This document shows positions 27,650 to 37,153 of a stretch of DNA of 64,000 nt, piece by piece (position 1 is the first letter of the stretch; the number at the start of each line of letters is the position of its first letter). The position numbers and the translations under genes were made by a program. The DNA lies in the NCBI RefSeq assembly GCF_010894435.1, contig NZ_JAAIXZ010000017.1:1-64000 (forward strand), read 5' to 3'. The stretch is from Pyxidicoccus trucidator. GTDB taxonomy: Bacteria; Myxococcota; Myxococcia; Myxococcales; Myxococcaceae. The notes below the pieces were generated by a model. It was not told where the DNA came from. It saw nothing but the letters and a program-made list of their open reading frames with translations, and searched no databases.

Positions 27650-30600
27650 CGGGAGCGGCGGAACGCGCCAGCCGGGTGGAGAGCCCGGAGCGGTGCCCCT
27701 GCTGGACTTCGTGACGAAGCTGCGCCAGCTCGACGTGAAGCTCTGGCTCGAGCAGGAGCAGCTGCGCTGCAGCGCGCCCAGGGGAGTGCTCACCGGAGAG
27801 CTGCGCGCGTCCATCAGCGCCCGGAAGGCCGAGCTCACCGCGCTGCTGCGCGAGGCGCGGACCTCGACCCGCGCGGTCGCCTCCGGCATTCCCAGGGCCC
27901 CGAGGACCGCGGAGCTCCCGCTCTCCTTCGCGCAGCAGCGCCTCTGGTTCTTCGAACAGCTCGAGCCCGACAGCCCGGTCTACAGCGTCGCCAGCGCCCT
28001 GCGCCTGCGGGGCGAGCTCGACGTGCGCGCGCTCGAGGCGGCCTGCACCGGGCTGCTCCACCGGCACGAGAGCCTGCGCACCACCTTCCAGAGCGTGGAG
28101 GGACGGCCCTTCCAGGTCATCGCCCCGCCCGCGCCCCACCCGCTCCCGGTGCTCTCGCTGGAGGCCCACCCGCCCTCCGAGCGGGAGGCAGTGGCCCGCC
28201 GGCTGGCCGAGGAGGAGGCGCGGCGTCCCTTCTCGCTGACCCGGGGGCCCCTGCTCCGGACGACGCTGCTGCGGCTGGCTCCGGATGAGCACGTCCTGCT
28301 GCTGACGCTGCATCACATTGTCACGGACGCATGGTCCGACCTCGTGCTCAACCGCGAGCTGGCCATGCTCTATGCCGCGGCACGGGCCGGCGTTCCCGCG
28401 AACCTGCCGGAGCTGCCCATCCAGTACGCGGACTTCGCGCTCTGGCAGCGGCAGTGGCTCCAGGGCGAGGTGCTCCAGGCGCAGCTCGACTACTGGCGGC
28501 GCCAGCTCGCCGACAGCCCGTCGGTCCTCGAGCTGCCCACGGACCGCCCGCGCCCGCCGACGCAGACCTACCGCGGTGACCGGTACAGCTTCCTGCTCCC
28601 GCCGGAGCTCGTCGCCGGGCTCAAGGCCCTCTCCCAGCGTCATGACGCCACGCTCGCGATGACGCTGCTGGCGGGCTTCGCGGCCCTGCTTCATCGCTAC
28701 ACCGGCCAGGAGGACCTGCTGATCGGCTCGCCCATCGCCGGCCGCCGTCACGTGGAGACCGAAGGCCTGCTCGGGTTCTTCGTCAACACGCTGGTGCTGC
28801 GCGCCCGCCCCTCGGCCCGGAGCACGTTCCCGCAGCTGCTGGCCGGCGTCCGGGAGACGTCCCTGGGCGCCTACGCGCATCAGGACCTCCCGTACGAGTA
28901 CCTGCTGGAGAAGCTCCAGCTCACGAGAGACCTCAGCCGGAACTCGCTCTTCCAGGTCATGTTCGGAATGGCGCCCGGCGGCGAGGCCGACGCGTCGCTG
29001 CCGGGCCTGTCGGTCGAGCCGCTGGAGGTCGCGAGCAAGACGGCGCACTTCGACCTGATCATCGAGTTCGAAGAGCACTCGAGCGGACTCATCTGCCGGC
29101 TGAAGTACAACACCGACCTCTTCGACGTGAGCACCATCGGCCGGATGGAGCAGCACCTGCGGCGGCTGTTCGAGTCCGTCGCCGCGGAGCCGGAGCTCCG
29201 TCTGGCGGACATCCCGCTGCTGCCTCCCGAGGAGGAGCGGCGGGTGCTGGTGGAGTGGAACGCGACCCGGGCCGACTTCCCGGCCGACACGCCCATCCAC
29301 GAGCTCATCGAGGCGCAGGCGGCCCGCACCCCCGAGGCCCCGGCGGTGATGGTGGCGTGCGCGGAGGGCCACGGCACCGCCGATCTCCCGCCGATGTCCT
29401 ACGGCGAGCTCGACGCCCGCTCCAACCAGCTCGCCCGGTACCTGCGCTCACTGGGCGTGGGCCCGGAGGTCCGGGTGGCGCTCTGCTTCCGCCGCTCGCC
29501 CGAGGCCCTGGTGGCCATCCTCGCCGTGCTCAAGGCCGGCGGTGTCTACGTCCCGCTCGATCCGCAGTACCCCCGGCAGCGGCTCGCGTTCGTCCTCGAG
29601 GACACGAAGCCGCGCGTGCTGCTCACCCAGCGCGCGCTGCTCGACGTGCTCCCACCTCCGGGGGAGACGCGGGTGGTGTGCCTGGACCTGGAGTGGGAGC
29701 GCATCTCCCAGGAGCGCGCCGCCAGGCTGGAGCGCAACGTCTCCCCGGACAACCTCGTCTACATCATCTACACGTCAGGCTCGACGGGGCAGCCCAAGGG
29801 CGTGATGATCTCCCACCGGGGCCTGCAGCTCTCGAATACGGCGCGGCTCCACTACTACCGCGCGCCCGCGCGCCGCTACCTCCTGCTCTCGTCGTTCGCC
29901 TTCGACAGCTCGGTGGCCGGCATCTTCTGGACGCTGTGCCAGGGCGGGCTGCTCGTGCTGCCCGAGGTGGACCTCCAGCAGGACACGGTGGAGCTGGTCC
30001 GGTGCATCGACCGGGTGCGGATCACCCACCTGCTCTGCGTGCCGACCTTCTACCAGCAGCTGGTCGAGGCGGCTCCGGCGGGACGGATGCGCTCGCTGGA
30101 GGTGGCAATCGTCGCGGGCGAGACGATGCCCCACGAGCTGATCAGCACCCACCTGGAGCGCTTCCCGCACGCGGGCCTCTTCACCGAGTACGGAGCGACC
30201 GAGTCCTCCGTCTACACCACCATCCACCAGTACGAGCCGGGCGGGCTCCGTGGGCGCGTGCCCGTGGGGCGGCCGGTGGAGAACAACGAGATTCATGTCC
30301 TGGATGCCGGGATGCGGCCGGTGCCCATCGGGGTGAAGGGGGAGATTTATCTGGGCGGCGTCGGGGTGGCTCGGGGATACCACCGGCGCCCGGAGCTGAC
30401 GGCGGCGAGCTTCGTGCCCCACCCGTTCAGCCAGGAGCCGGGAGCGCGGCTCTATCGCACCGGGGACCTGGGCCGCCTGCGCGCGGACGGCGTGCTCGAG
30501 TTCCTCGGCCGCATTGATCAGCAGGTGAAGGTCCGCGGGTATCGCATCGAGCTCGAGGAGATTGAAGCGGCACTGGCGCAGCACCCCGCCGTCCAGGCCA

Positions 30601-33600
30601 ACGCGGTCTCGGTCCGGGAGGACCTCCCCGGCAACGCGCGGCTGGTCGCGTACGTCGTCGCTCGCGCCGGCACACCGGCCATTGCCCCGGAGGGCACGCC
30701 CACCGAGGACGCGCAGCGCCACCGCGTCTCGCAGTTCCGGACGATGTACGACCAGCTCTACGGCCATGCCGAGGAGTTCTCGAGCGAGGACCCCTCGGTC
30801 AACCACCGCATCTGGATCGACACCTACGACCACGCGCCCATCCCGGTGGAGGTCATCCACGAGGTCGTGGACGACACGGTCCAGCGCATCCTCGCGCTGA
30901 AGCCGCGGCGGGTGCTCGAGATTGGCGTGGGCACCGGGCTGCTGCTCCTGCGCATCGCCCCCAGGGTCGACCGCTACCTGGGCGTGGACTTCTCGGAGGT
31001 GGCGTTGGAGCGGCTGCGCACGCTCCTGACACGCTCCCCTCCCCTGCCCGGCGTCTCGCTGATGCAGGGTGCGGCGCACGAGGTCGACCGGATTCGCGAG
31101 GAGCCGTTCGATGTCGTCGTCATCAACGAGGTCAGCCAACACTTCCCCTCGCTGGACTACTGCGTCGGGCTCCTGGAGAAGCTGGTGCCGCTGGTGCGCC
31201 CGGGCGGGCAGATCTTCGTCGGCGGCGTGCGCCCGCTGCCCCTGCTGGAGCTGTTCCACACCACGGTGCAGTTCCACCGCGCCAGCGACGAGGTCGGCCG
31301 CGAAGCCCTCCAGCGCGCCGCGCGCGAGAACCTGGCCGGCGACAAGGACCTGTGCATCGACCCGGAGTTCTTCCGGGCGGTGCGCGAGCACGTCCCCGCG
31401 CTGAGCCAGGTGTGGATGCAGCTGAAGGGGGGCCGCTACCGCAACGAGCTGACCCGCTTCAAGTACGACGTCTTCTTCGAGGTGAACGGCCCGCGCGAGG
31501 AGCCACTCGAGGTGGAGTGGCTCGACTGGCGGGAACGGCGGCTCACCCTCGAGGAGGTCCGCGCGAGACTCGCGAGGGAGGCCCCGGCGGTGCTGTCGCT
31601 GACGAACGTGCCCAACGCGCGCCTGGCCCACGAGCGGCAGGCCATGGCGCTGCTCGCGGCCGCCGGAGGGCCCGCCACGGTGGGCGAGCTGCGGCGGACC
31701 CTGGCGGCGCTCCCGCCCGTCCCCGCGGAGGACCCGGAAGACTTCCGGGCGGCCGCGGAGAAGCTGGGCTACGACGTGGTCATCGACTGGGCCGGCGATG
31801 GCCGGGACGGCGCGTTCAACGCCGTCTTCCATCGCCGCCCGTGCCAGCGCCTCGAGGTGGTCCGTCCGAAGCCCGACGGGGGCCGCCCGCCTGGCGAGGA
31901 CTGGAGCAGGTACGGCAACGATCCGCTCCGGGAACAGTCCCGGCGCGCGCTCGTCCCCGCGCTGCGTGACTTCCTCCAGAAGCAGCTGCCGGCCTACATG
32001 GTGCCCACGGCGTTCGTCCTGCTGGACGCCCTGCCGCTCAACCCCAATGGCAAGGTGGACCGCAAGGCGCTCCCGGCGCCGGAGGCGACCCCTCAGCGGC
32101 CTGACGAAGGCTTCGTCCCGCCGCGCAATCCGGTGGAGGAGCGCCTGGCAACCCTCTGGGCCCAGGTGCTGCGGCGGGAGCGCGTTGGCGTCCAGGACAA
32201 CTTCTTCGACCTGGGCGGCGATTCGATTTTGAGCGTGCAGATCGTCGCACGGGCCACCCAGGCCGGGCTGAGGCTCACCGCCCGGCAGATGTTCGCGCAC
32301 CAGACCATCGCCGAGCTGGCGGCGGTGGTGGGCTCGGCGCCTGTCGCCGCGGCGGAGCCGGAGCTCGTGACGGGCGAGGTGCCGCTGACGCCCGTGCAGC
32401 ACTGGTACCTGCGCCAGCGCCCGGTAGCCCCCCACCACTTCAACCAGGCGGTGATGCTCGTCGTCCGCGAGCCGCTGCGCCTGGAGTGGCTGGAGCAGGC
32501 CGTGCGCCACATCCTGCGCCACCACGACGCGCTTCGCATGCGCTTGGAGCAGACCGGCTCCGGCTGGTCGCAGCGCTGCGCGCCCCCCGAGGAGCGGGCG
32601 GTGGTGGAGAGCTTCGACCTGGGCGGCCTGCCCCCGGAGCAGCAGCGCCCCGCGCTGGAAGCCGCCGCCGCCGGCCTCCAGGAGCGCCTGAGCCTGGAGC
32701 AGGGGCCCCTGTTGAAGGTCGCCCGCTTCGGGCTGGGCCCCGGCGAGCCGGAGCGGCTGCTGCTGATTGCCCACCACCTGGTGGTGGACGGGCTCTCCTG
32801 GCGCATCCTCCTGGAGGATCTCCAGACCGCGTACCAGCAACTGCGTGAGGGGCGCGGGCTCAGCCTCCCGGACAAGACCACTTCCTACCAGCGCTGGGCA
32901 CGGCGGCTCGTCGAGTACGCACGCACGCCCGTGGCCTCCCTGGACTTCTGGCGGCGGCTCCCGACCTCGGGCATCCCCCCGCTTCCGGTGGACCTCGCCG
33001 CCCCTGGCCCGTCCGCCCGGACGGTGGGGGCTTCCCGCACCCTGTCCCGCACGCTCGGCGCCGAGGAGACGCGGGCGCTCCGGCAGGAGGTGCTCAAGGC
33101 CTTCCACTGCGAGATCAACGACGTCCTGTTGACCGCGCTGGCGTCAGCGCTCGCGGCCTGGACCGGGGGGCGCCGCTGGCTCGTCGACCTCGAGGGGCAC
33201 GGCCGTGAGCCGCTCTTCGACGACGTGGAGCTGTCACGGACGGTGGGCTGGTTCACCTCGCTGTTCCCGGTGGTGCTCGAGCACGGAGGGGGCGAGCTGC
33301 TCGACACGCTCGAGGCCGTCAAGGCCCGGCTGCGGAGCATCCCGAACCGGGGCATCGACTACGGCATCCTGCGCTACCTGCGCGAGAGCGCGGCGGAGCA
33401 GGCCCCGGCGCTCGAGCCGGAGCTCGTCTTCAACCATCTCGGCCAGTTCGACCAGGTCTTCTCCAGCGACGCGCTCTTCCGGCCGGCCGACGAGTCGGTG
33501 GGGCCCACCCTCAGTCCCCGCGCACAGCGCCCGCACCTGCTCGAGGTCAACAGCCTCGAGCACGGGGGGCAGCTGCGCGTGAACTGGACGTACAGCCCGG

Positions 33601-35075
33601 AGCTTCACCGCGAGGAGACCGTCGAGCGGCTCTCCGGGCACTTCCTCGAAGCGCTGAGGGGGCTCGTGGCGCTCGCCCGGGCAGGGGGCGCGCGGCGGCC
33701 CACCCCGGCCGACTTCCCACTCGCGCGCGTGGACCGCCCGGGCCTGGAGCGGCTCCTGGCGAATCGCGGCCCCGTGGAGGACGTGTACCCGCTGGCGCTC
33801 TCGCAGCAGGAGATGTTCGAGGAGACCCGGGCACGTCCGGGGACGTGGGCGTACTTCATCCAGATCTCCGGACGCATCTCGGGCGCCTTCTCGCCAGACC
33901 TCTTCGAGCAGGCCTGCCAGCGTGTCATCGACCGCAACCCGGTGCTGCGCAGCGCGGTGGTGTTCGAGGGCGTGAGCGAGCCACACCAGGTGGTCCAGCG
34001 CGAGGCCCGGCTGTGCGTCGAGCGGAGCGATGCGACGCGCCTGCCACCGGAGCGCCGTACCGAGGAGCTGGAGCGGCTGCTCGAAGGCGGCCCGCGCAGC
34101 TTCGAGCTGGAGCAGCCTCCGCTCATGCGGCTGGCGCTCGTCCAGCTCGCGCCAGAGCGCTACCAGCTCGTCTGGAGCACCCACCACGGAATGCTGGACG
34201 GCTGGTGCATGTCCCTGCTGCTCCAGGAGGTCTTCACCCTGTACAAGTCCCTCGAGCGCGGGACGGGGATGGACCTGCCACCGCGTCCTCCCTTCCGGGA
34301 GGTGCTCCGCTGGTTGGGACGCCAGGAGGTCTCCAGGGCCGAGGCGTACTGGCGCCGCGAGCTCTCGGGGCTCGCCCTCCCTGGCCCGGTGGAGCGGGCG
34401 GAGGAGCCCAGCGAGTGGCGGTGGGCGGAGCGACGGGCGCGGCTGTCGAGGGAGGGCACCGAGGCGCTCTCGCGGATGGCGCGGCGTCAGCGGCTCACGC
34501 TGAACACCCTGGTCCAGGGCGCATGGGCCCTGGTGCTCGCACGCGCCAGGCGCAGCGAGGAGGTCTGCTTCGGAGCCACCTCGGTGGTGCGCCCCGCGGA
34601 GGTGCCCGGCGTCGAGGACATCATCGGGCCCCTGCTCAACACCCTCCCCCTGCGCGCGCGGCTGGAGCCGCTGACGCCCGCGGTGGACTGGCTCCGGGCC
34701 CTGCAGGCCCGCCAACAGGAACAGCGTCCGTTCGAGCACGTCCCCCTCTCCGCCCTGCGCCGCTGGGCCGGCGTACCGGACGGCGCGCCCCTGTTCCACA
34801 GCGTCGTCCGCTTCCAGAACTACCCGATGCAGTTCGCCGTCGAGCAGCTCCAGCTCGGGTTCACGTTCGACCGGATGCGGGTGATCGACCGCTGGCCGTA
34901 CCCCCTCGCGCTGGTCGTGGTCCCCGGCGAGCGCCTGGGCATCGAGCTGGGCCACCGGCTCGATAGCGTCGGGACGGAGCAGGCCCGGCTCCTGCTGGAG
35001 GACTTCCAGCGGCTGCTGGCGCGCCTGACGGAAGCGCCCGAGCAGCGGCTCGCCGCGCTGATGGAGGCCCCATGA
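27642..35075 (+). CDS. NRPS3: docking-C-A(MT)-PCP-E-C
   Basis: 2477 residues. The start is the ATG at 27642 inside the methyltransferase's last codons. Residues 1-65 look like a TubC-type docking domain (LLDFVTKLRQLDVKLWLEQE). Then C at about 90-526 (HHIVTDAW), A from 547 (YTSGSTGQPKGV) with a methyltransferase inserted at about 1020-1410 (VLEIGVGTGLLL), the A C-terminal part to 1483 (NPNGKVDRKAL), PCP 1490-1563 (LGGDSI), E 1577-2020 with intact HHLVVDGLSW, and a last C at 2043-2470 (HHGMLDGW). The insertion site is typical of N-methylation. My pocket reading is DSALIAEVYK, without a confident match. E followed by C suggests the final C accepts a D-configured donor and joins it to a residue on another protein. 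No thioesterase. Confidence 0.94.
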   Translation: MTDGSGGTRQPGGEPGAVPLLDFVTKLRQLDVKLWLEQEQLRCSAPRGVLTGELRASISARKAELTALLREARTSTRAVASGIPRAPRTAELPLSFAQQRLWFFEQLEPDSPVYSVASALRLRGELDVRALEAACTGLLHRHESLRTTFQSVEGRPFQVIAPPAPHPLPVLSLEAHPPSEREAVARRLAEEEARRPFSLTRGPLLRTTLLRLAPDEHVLLLTLHHIVTDAWSDLVLNRELAMLYAAARAGVPANLPELPIQYADFALWQRQWLQGEVLQAQLDYWRRQLADSPSVLELPTDRPRPPTQTYRGDRYSFLLPPELVAGLKALSQRHDATLAMTLLAGFAALLHRYTGQEDLLIGSPIAGRRHVETEGLLGFFVNTLVLRARPSARSTFPQLLAGVRETSLGAYAHQDLPYEYLLEKLQLTRDLSRNSLFQVMFGMAPGGEADASLPGLSVEPLEVASKTAHFDLIIEFEEHSSGLICRLKYNTDLFDVSTIGRMEQHLRRLFESVAAEPELRLADIPLLPPEEERRVLVEWNATRADFPADTPIHELIEAQAARTPEAPAVMVACAEGHGTADLPPMSYGELDARSNQLARYLRSLGVGPEVRVALCFRRSPEALVAILAVLKAGGVYVPLDPQYPRQRLAFVLEDTKPRVLLTQRALLDVLPPPGETRVVCLDLEWERISQERAARLERNVSPDNLVYIIYTSGSTGQPKGVMISHRGLQLSNTARLHYYRAPARRYLLLSSFAFDSSVAGIFWTLCQGGLLVLPEVDLQQDTVELVRCIDRVRITHLLCVPTFYQQLVEAAPAGRMRSLEVAIVAGETMPHELISTHLERFPHAGLFTEYGATESSVYTTIHQYEPGGLRGRVPVGRPVENNEIHVLDAGMRPVPIGVKGEIYLGGVGVARGYHRRPELTAASFVPHPFSQEPGARLYRTGDLGRLRADGVLEFLGRIDQQVKVRGYRIELEEIEAALAQHPAVQANAVSVREDLPGNARLVAYVVARAGTPAIAPEGTPTEDAQRHRVSQFRTMYDQLYGHAEEFSSEDPSVNHRIWIDTYDHAPIPVEVIHEVVDDTVQRILALKPRRVLEIGVGTGLLLLRIAPRVDRYLGVDFSEVALERLRTLLTRSPPLPGVSLMQGAAHEVDRIREEPFDVVVINEVSQHFPSLDYCVGLLEKLVPLVRPGGQIFVGGVRPLPLLELFHTTVQFHRASDEVGREALQRAARENLAGDKDLCIDPEFFRAVREHVPALSQVWMQLKGGRYRNELTRFKYDVFFEVNGPREEPLEVEWLDWRERRLTLEEVRARLAREAPAVLSLTNVPNARLAHERQAMALLAAAGGPATVGELRRTLAALPPVPAEDPEDFRAAAEKLGYDVVIDWAGDGRDGAFNAVFHRRPCQRLEVVRPKPDGGRPPGEDWSRYGNDPLREQSRRALVPALRDFLQKQLPAYMVPTAFVLLDALPLNPNGKVDRKALPAPEATPQRPDEGFVPPRNPVEERLATLWAQVLRRERVGVQDNFFDLGGDSILSVQIVARATQAGLRLTARQMFAHQTIAELAAVVGSAPVAAAEPELVTGEVPLTPVQHWYLRQRPVAPHHFNQAVMLVVREPLRLEWLEQAVRHILRHHDALRMRLEQTGSGWSQRCAPPEERAVVESFDLGGLPPEQQRPALEAAAAGLQERLSLEQGPLLKVARFGLGPGEPERLLLIAHHLVVDGLSWRILLEDLQTAYQQLREGRGLSLPDKTTSYQRWARRLVEYARTPVASLDFWRRLPTSGIPPLPVDLAAPGPSARTVGASRTLSRTLGAEETRALRQEVLKAFHCEINDVLLTALASALAAWTGGRRWLVDLEGHGREPLFDDVELSRTVGWFTSLFPVVLEHGGGELLDTLEAVKARLRSIPNRGIDYGILRYLRESAAEQAPALEPELVFNHLGQFDQVFSSDALFRPADESVGPTLSPRAQRPHLLEVNSLEHGGQLRVNWTYSPELHREETVERLSGHFLEALRGLVALARAGGARRPTPADFPLARVDRPGLERLLANRGPVEDVYPLALSQQEMFEETRARPGTWAYFIQISGRISGAFSPDLFEQACQRVIDRNPVLRSAVVFEGVSEPHQVVQREARLCVERSDATRLPPERRTEELERLLEGGPRSFELEQPPLMRLALVQLAPERYQLVWSTHHGMLDGWCMSLLLQEVFTLYKSLERGTGMDLPPRPPFREVLRWLGRQEVSRAEAYWRRELSGLALPGPVERAEEPSEWRWAERRARLSREGTEALSRMARRQRLTLNTLVQGAWALVLARARRSEEVCFGATSVVRPAEVPGVEDIIGPLLNTLPLRARLEPLTPAVDWLRALQARQQEQRPFEHVPLSALRRWAGVPDGAPLFHSVVRFQNYPMQFAVEQLQLGFTFDRMRVIDRWPYPLALVVVPGERLGIELGHRLDSVGTEQARLLLEDFQRLLARLTEAPEQRLAALMEAP

Positions 35076-37120
35076 CGGCGCTGCCCACCCCCTCCCCACG
35101 CACCGGAGCTCCCATGAAGGTGTGCCTCATCGCGCTTCCCTGGTCCATGTACCGGCATCCCTCCGCCGCGCTCGGAGCGCTCTCGGCCTTCCTGCGCCAG
35201 CAGGAGCCGGGCGTGGAGGTCACGACGCGCTCGGAGTTCCTCGAGGCCGCGCTGGCCATCGGGGTTCCGCTCTATGACCGCATCTCCCAGGCCTTCTCGC
35301 TCGGCGAGCTGCTCTATGCCGCCCTCCTGTTCCCGGAGCGCAAGGAGCACGTGCGCGCCTACTTCGGCGAGCGCATGGCGGAGCTGGCCGGCCCGCTCGA
35401 TGGCCCGGGTGGAGGGTTGCTGGACGCGGCGCTCCGGGGCCCCGAGCCTACCTGGGAGTCCGCCTTCGATGGGCTGCTCGGGCGGCTGGACGCCCACCTG
35501 GACCGGGCGGTGGAGGCCATCGCCGGGCAGTACCAGCTGGTCGGCCTGACCACCTGCTTCGGCCAGCTCTTCGCGAACCTGGCCTTCGGTCAGCGGCTCG
35601 CGCGGCGCTCGCCGGGAACCCGCATCCTCCTCGGCGGTTCGACCGTCTCCGAGAAGGTCGGCCCGTCGCTCCTGAAGGAGTTCGACTTCCTCGACTACGT
35701 CATTCAAGGCGAGGGGGAGCAGCCGCTGACGGCGCTCGTCCGCAGGCTCCGGGAGGGCCGCGCGGACATGAGCGGGCTCAAGGGCATCCTCTCCCGCGAG
35801 ACGGCCGCCGCTCACGAGAACGGCGCGCCGCTGTGGGAGGTCTCGAACATGGACGAGCTCCCTCTGCCCGACTACGACGAGTACGCGGCGAAGGCCGAGC
35901 GGGCCAACCTGCTCTGGCTCATCACCATCGAGGGCTCTCGCGGGTGCTGGTGGGACCGGACCAAGCGCAGCGGCAACCCCAAGAACACCTGCTACTTCTG
36001 CAACCTGAACGTGCAGTGGAACGGCTACCGCCAGAAGGGCGCGGAGCGGCTCGCGTCGGAGGTCGTCGCGCTCAACGAGCGCTACGCCAACAACGTCCTG
36101 TTCTTCCTCGACAACATCATCCGGAGCAAGGGCATTGACGAGCTGGCCCAGCGGCTGATCGACACCCGGAAGGACTTCATCATCTTCTACGAGATGCGGG
36201 CGAACGTGCGGCCCTACGAGCTGCTCCTGCTCCACGAGGCCGGGCTGCGCTTCGTGCAGTTCGGCATCGAGAGCCTCTCGTCCAGCTACCTCGACCGCAT
36301 CGGCAAGGGCACCTCGGTCATCGCCAACCTCCAGGTGATGAAGCTCTGCCACGAGCTGGGCATCACCAACGGGGCCAACCTGCTGACCCACTTCCCCGGG
36401 GGCACCGCCCAGGAGGTGGAGGAGACCCAGCGGACCCTCCTCGAGTATGCGCTGGCCTATGAGCCGCTCAACCCAAACCCCTTCTGGCTGGGACGCGGCT
36501 CGACGCTGGATGCCCTCCGGAAGGAGTACGGGCTCACCCGCATCCGCAACGCGGACTTCTACCGCGTGGGGCTGCCGGAGCGGGTGTACGAGCAGCTGGC
36601 GCTGATGGACCTCTCGTTCGACAGCCCCACCCAGCCCGTGGACTGGAGCGGCGTCTATCAGGCCTGCAAGGTGTGGAGCGGCGCGTACGCAGCGGCCCGC
36701 CAGACGGAGTACCGGCACCTGCTGTCGTATCTGGACGGAGGCACGTCCCTGCGCATCTACGATGCCCGCTCCGGCCAGCTCCAGAACACGGTGCTGCGCG
36801 GGCCCGCGCGCGACGTCTACCTGTACTGTCTGGAGATCCGCAAATGGGAGGAGCTCCGCGCGCGCTTCGTCGACACGGGGCGCATGAGCGTGGAGGAGCT
36901 GCGTGGGCTGCTCGACGGCTGGAACGCGCTGCGCCTGCTCTACCGGGAGGGCGAGCGCTTCGAGGCGAGCCGCTTCCTGGCACTGGCCCCCGCCTTCACC
37001 CCCCAGATGGCGGCGCGACGCATTCGCGAGTCGCACGAGGCGGAGCAGCGGGAGCGCTCCCGGCCGGGCGGGAGCGAGGGTGAGCCGCGCCGCCCCGCGG
37101 TGGCGCTGCCGGTGGCCTGA
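35072..37120 (+). CDS. B12-binding-type radical SAM protein with CX14CX2C motif
   Basis: 682 residues. The ATG overlaps the NRPS3 stop as ATGA; an alternative ATG at 35114 has GGAG close upstream. A cobalamin-binding-like domain covers about residues 15-235 (VCLIALPW, GTRILLGGSTVSEK, YVIQGEGEQPL). The cluster motif starts RGCWWDRTKR and ends CYFCNLN, with Cys292, Cys307 and Cys310. This long first gap resembles the RGCWWG...CTFCGLN pattern of radical SAM proteins linked to peptide maturation (rSAM_ocin_1-like). Downstream are FFLDNIIR and VQFGIESLSSSYL. As its translation is coupled to NRPS3, it probably acts on the growing or finished peptide. Reaction unknown; C-methylation is the most common outcome in B12 types. 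Confidence 0.87.
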   Translation: MTALPTPSPRTGAPMKVCLIALPWSMYRHPSAALGALSAFLRQQEPGVEVTTRSEFLEAALAIGVPLYDRISQAFSLGELLYAALLFPERKEHVRAYFGERMAELAGPLDGPGGGLLDAALRGPEPTWESAFDGLLGRLDAHLDRAVEAIAGQYQLVGLTTCFGQLFANLAFGQRLARRSPGTRILLGGSTVSEKVGPSLLKEFDFLDYVIQGEGEQPLTALVRRLREGRADMSGLKGILSRETAAAHENGAPLWEVSNMDELPLPDYDEYAAKAERANLLWLITIEGSRGCWWDRTKRSGNPKNTCYFCNLNVQWNGYRQKGAERLASEVVALNERYANNVLFFLDNIIRSKGIDELAQRLIDTRKDFIIFYEMRANVRPYELLLLHEAGLRFVQFGIESLSSSYLDRIGKGTSVIANLQVMKLCHELGITNGANLLTHFPGGTAQEVEETQRTLLEYALAYEPLNPNPFWLGRGSTLDALRKEYGLTRIRNADFYRVGLPERVYEQLALMDLSFDSPTQPVDWSGVYQACKVWSGAYAAARQTEYRHLLSYLDGGTSLRIYDARSGQLQNTVLRGPARDVYLYCLEIRKWEELRARFVDTGRMSVEELRGLLDGWNALRLLYREGERFEASRFLALAPAFTPQMAARRIRESHEAEQRERSRPGGSEGEPRRPAVALPVA

Positions 37121-37153
37121 GCAGCACCGGGCCTCGCCCGTCGGCGGGCCCGC

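Noticed and set aside
29775..33107. 1110-codon minus-strand open frame
   Set aside because: Antisense shadow of NRPS3 with composition unlike real protein.
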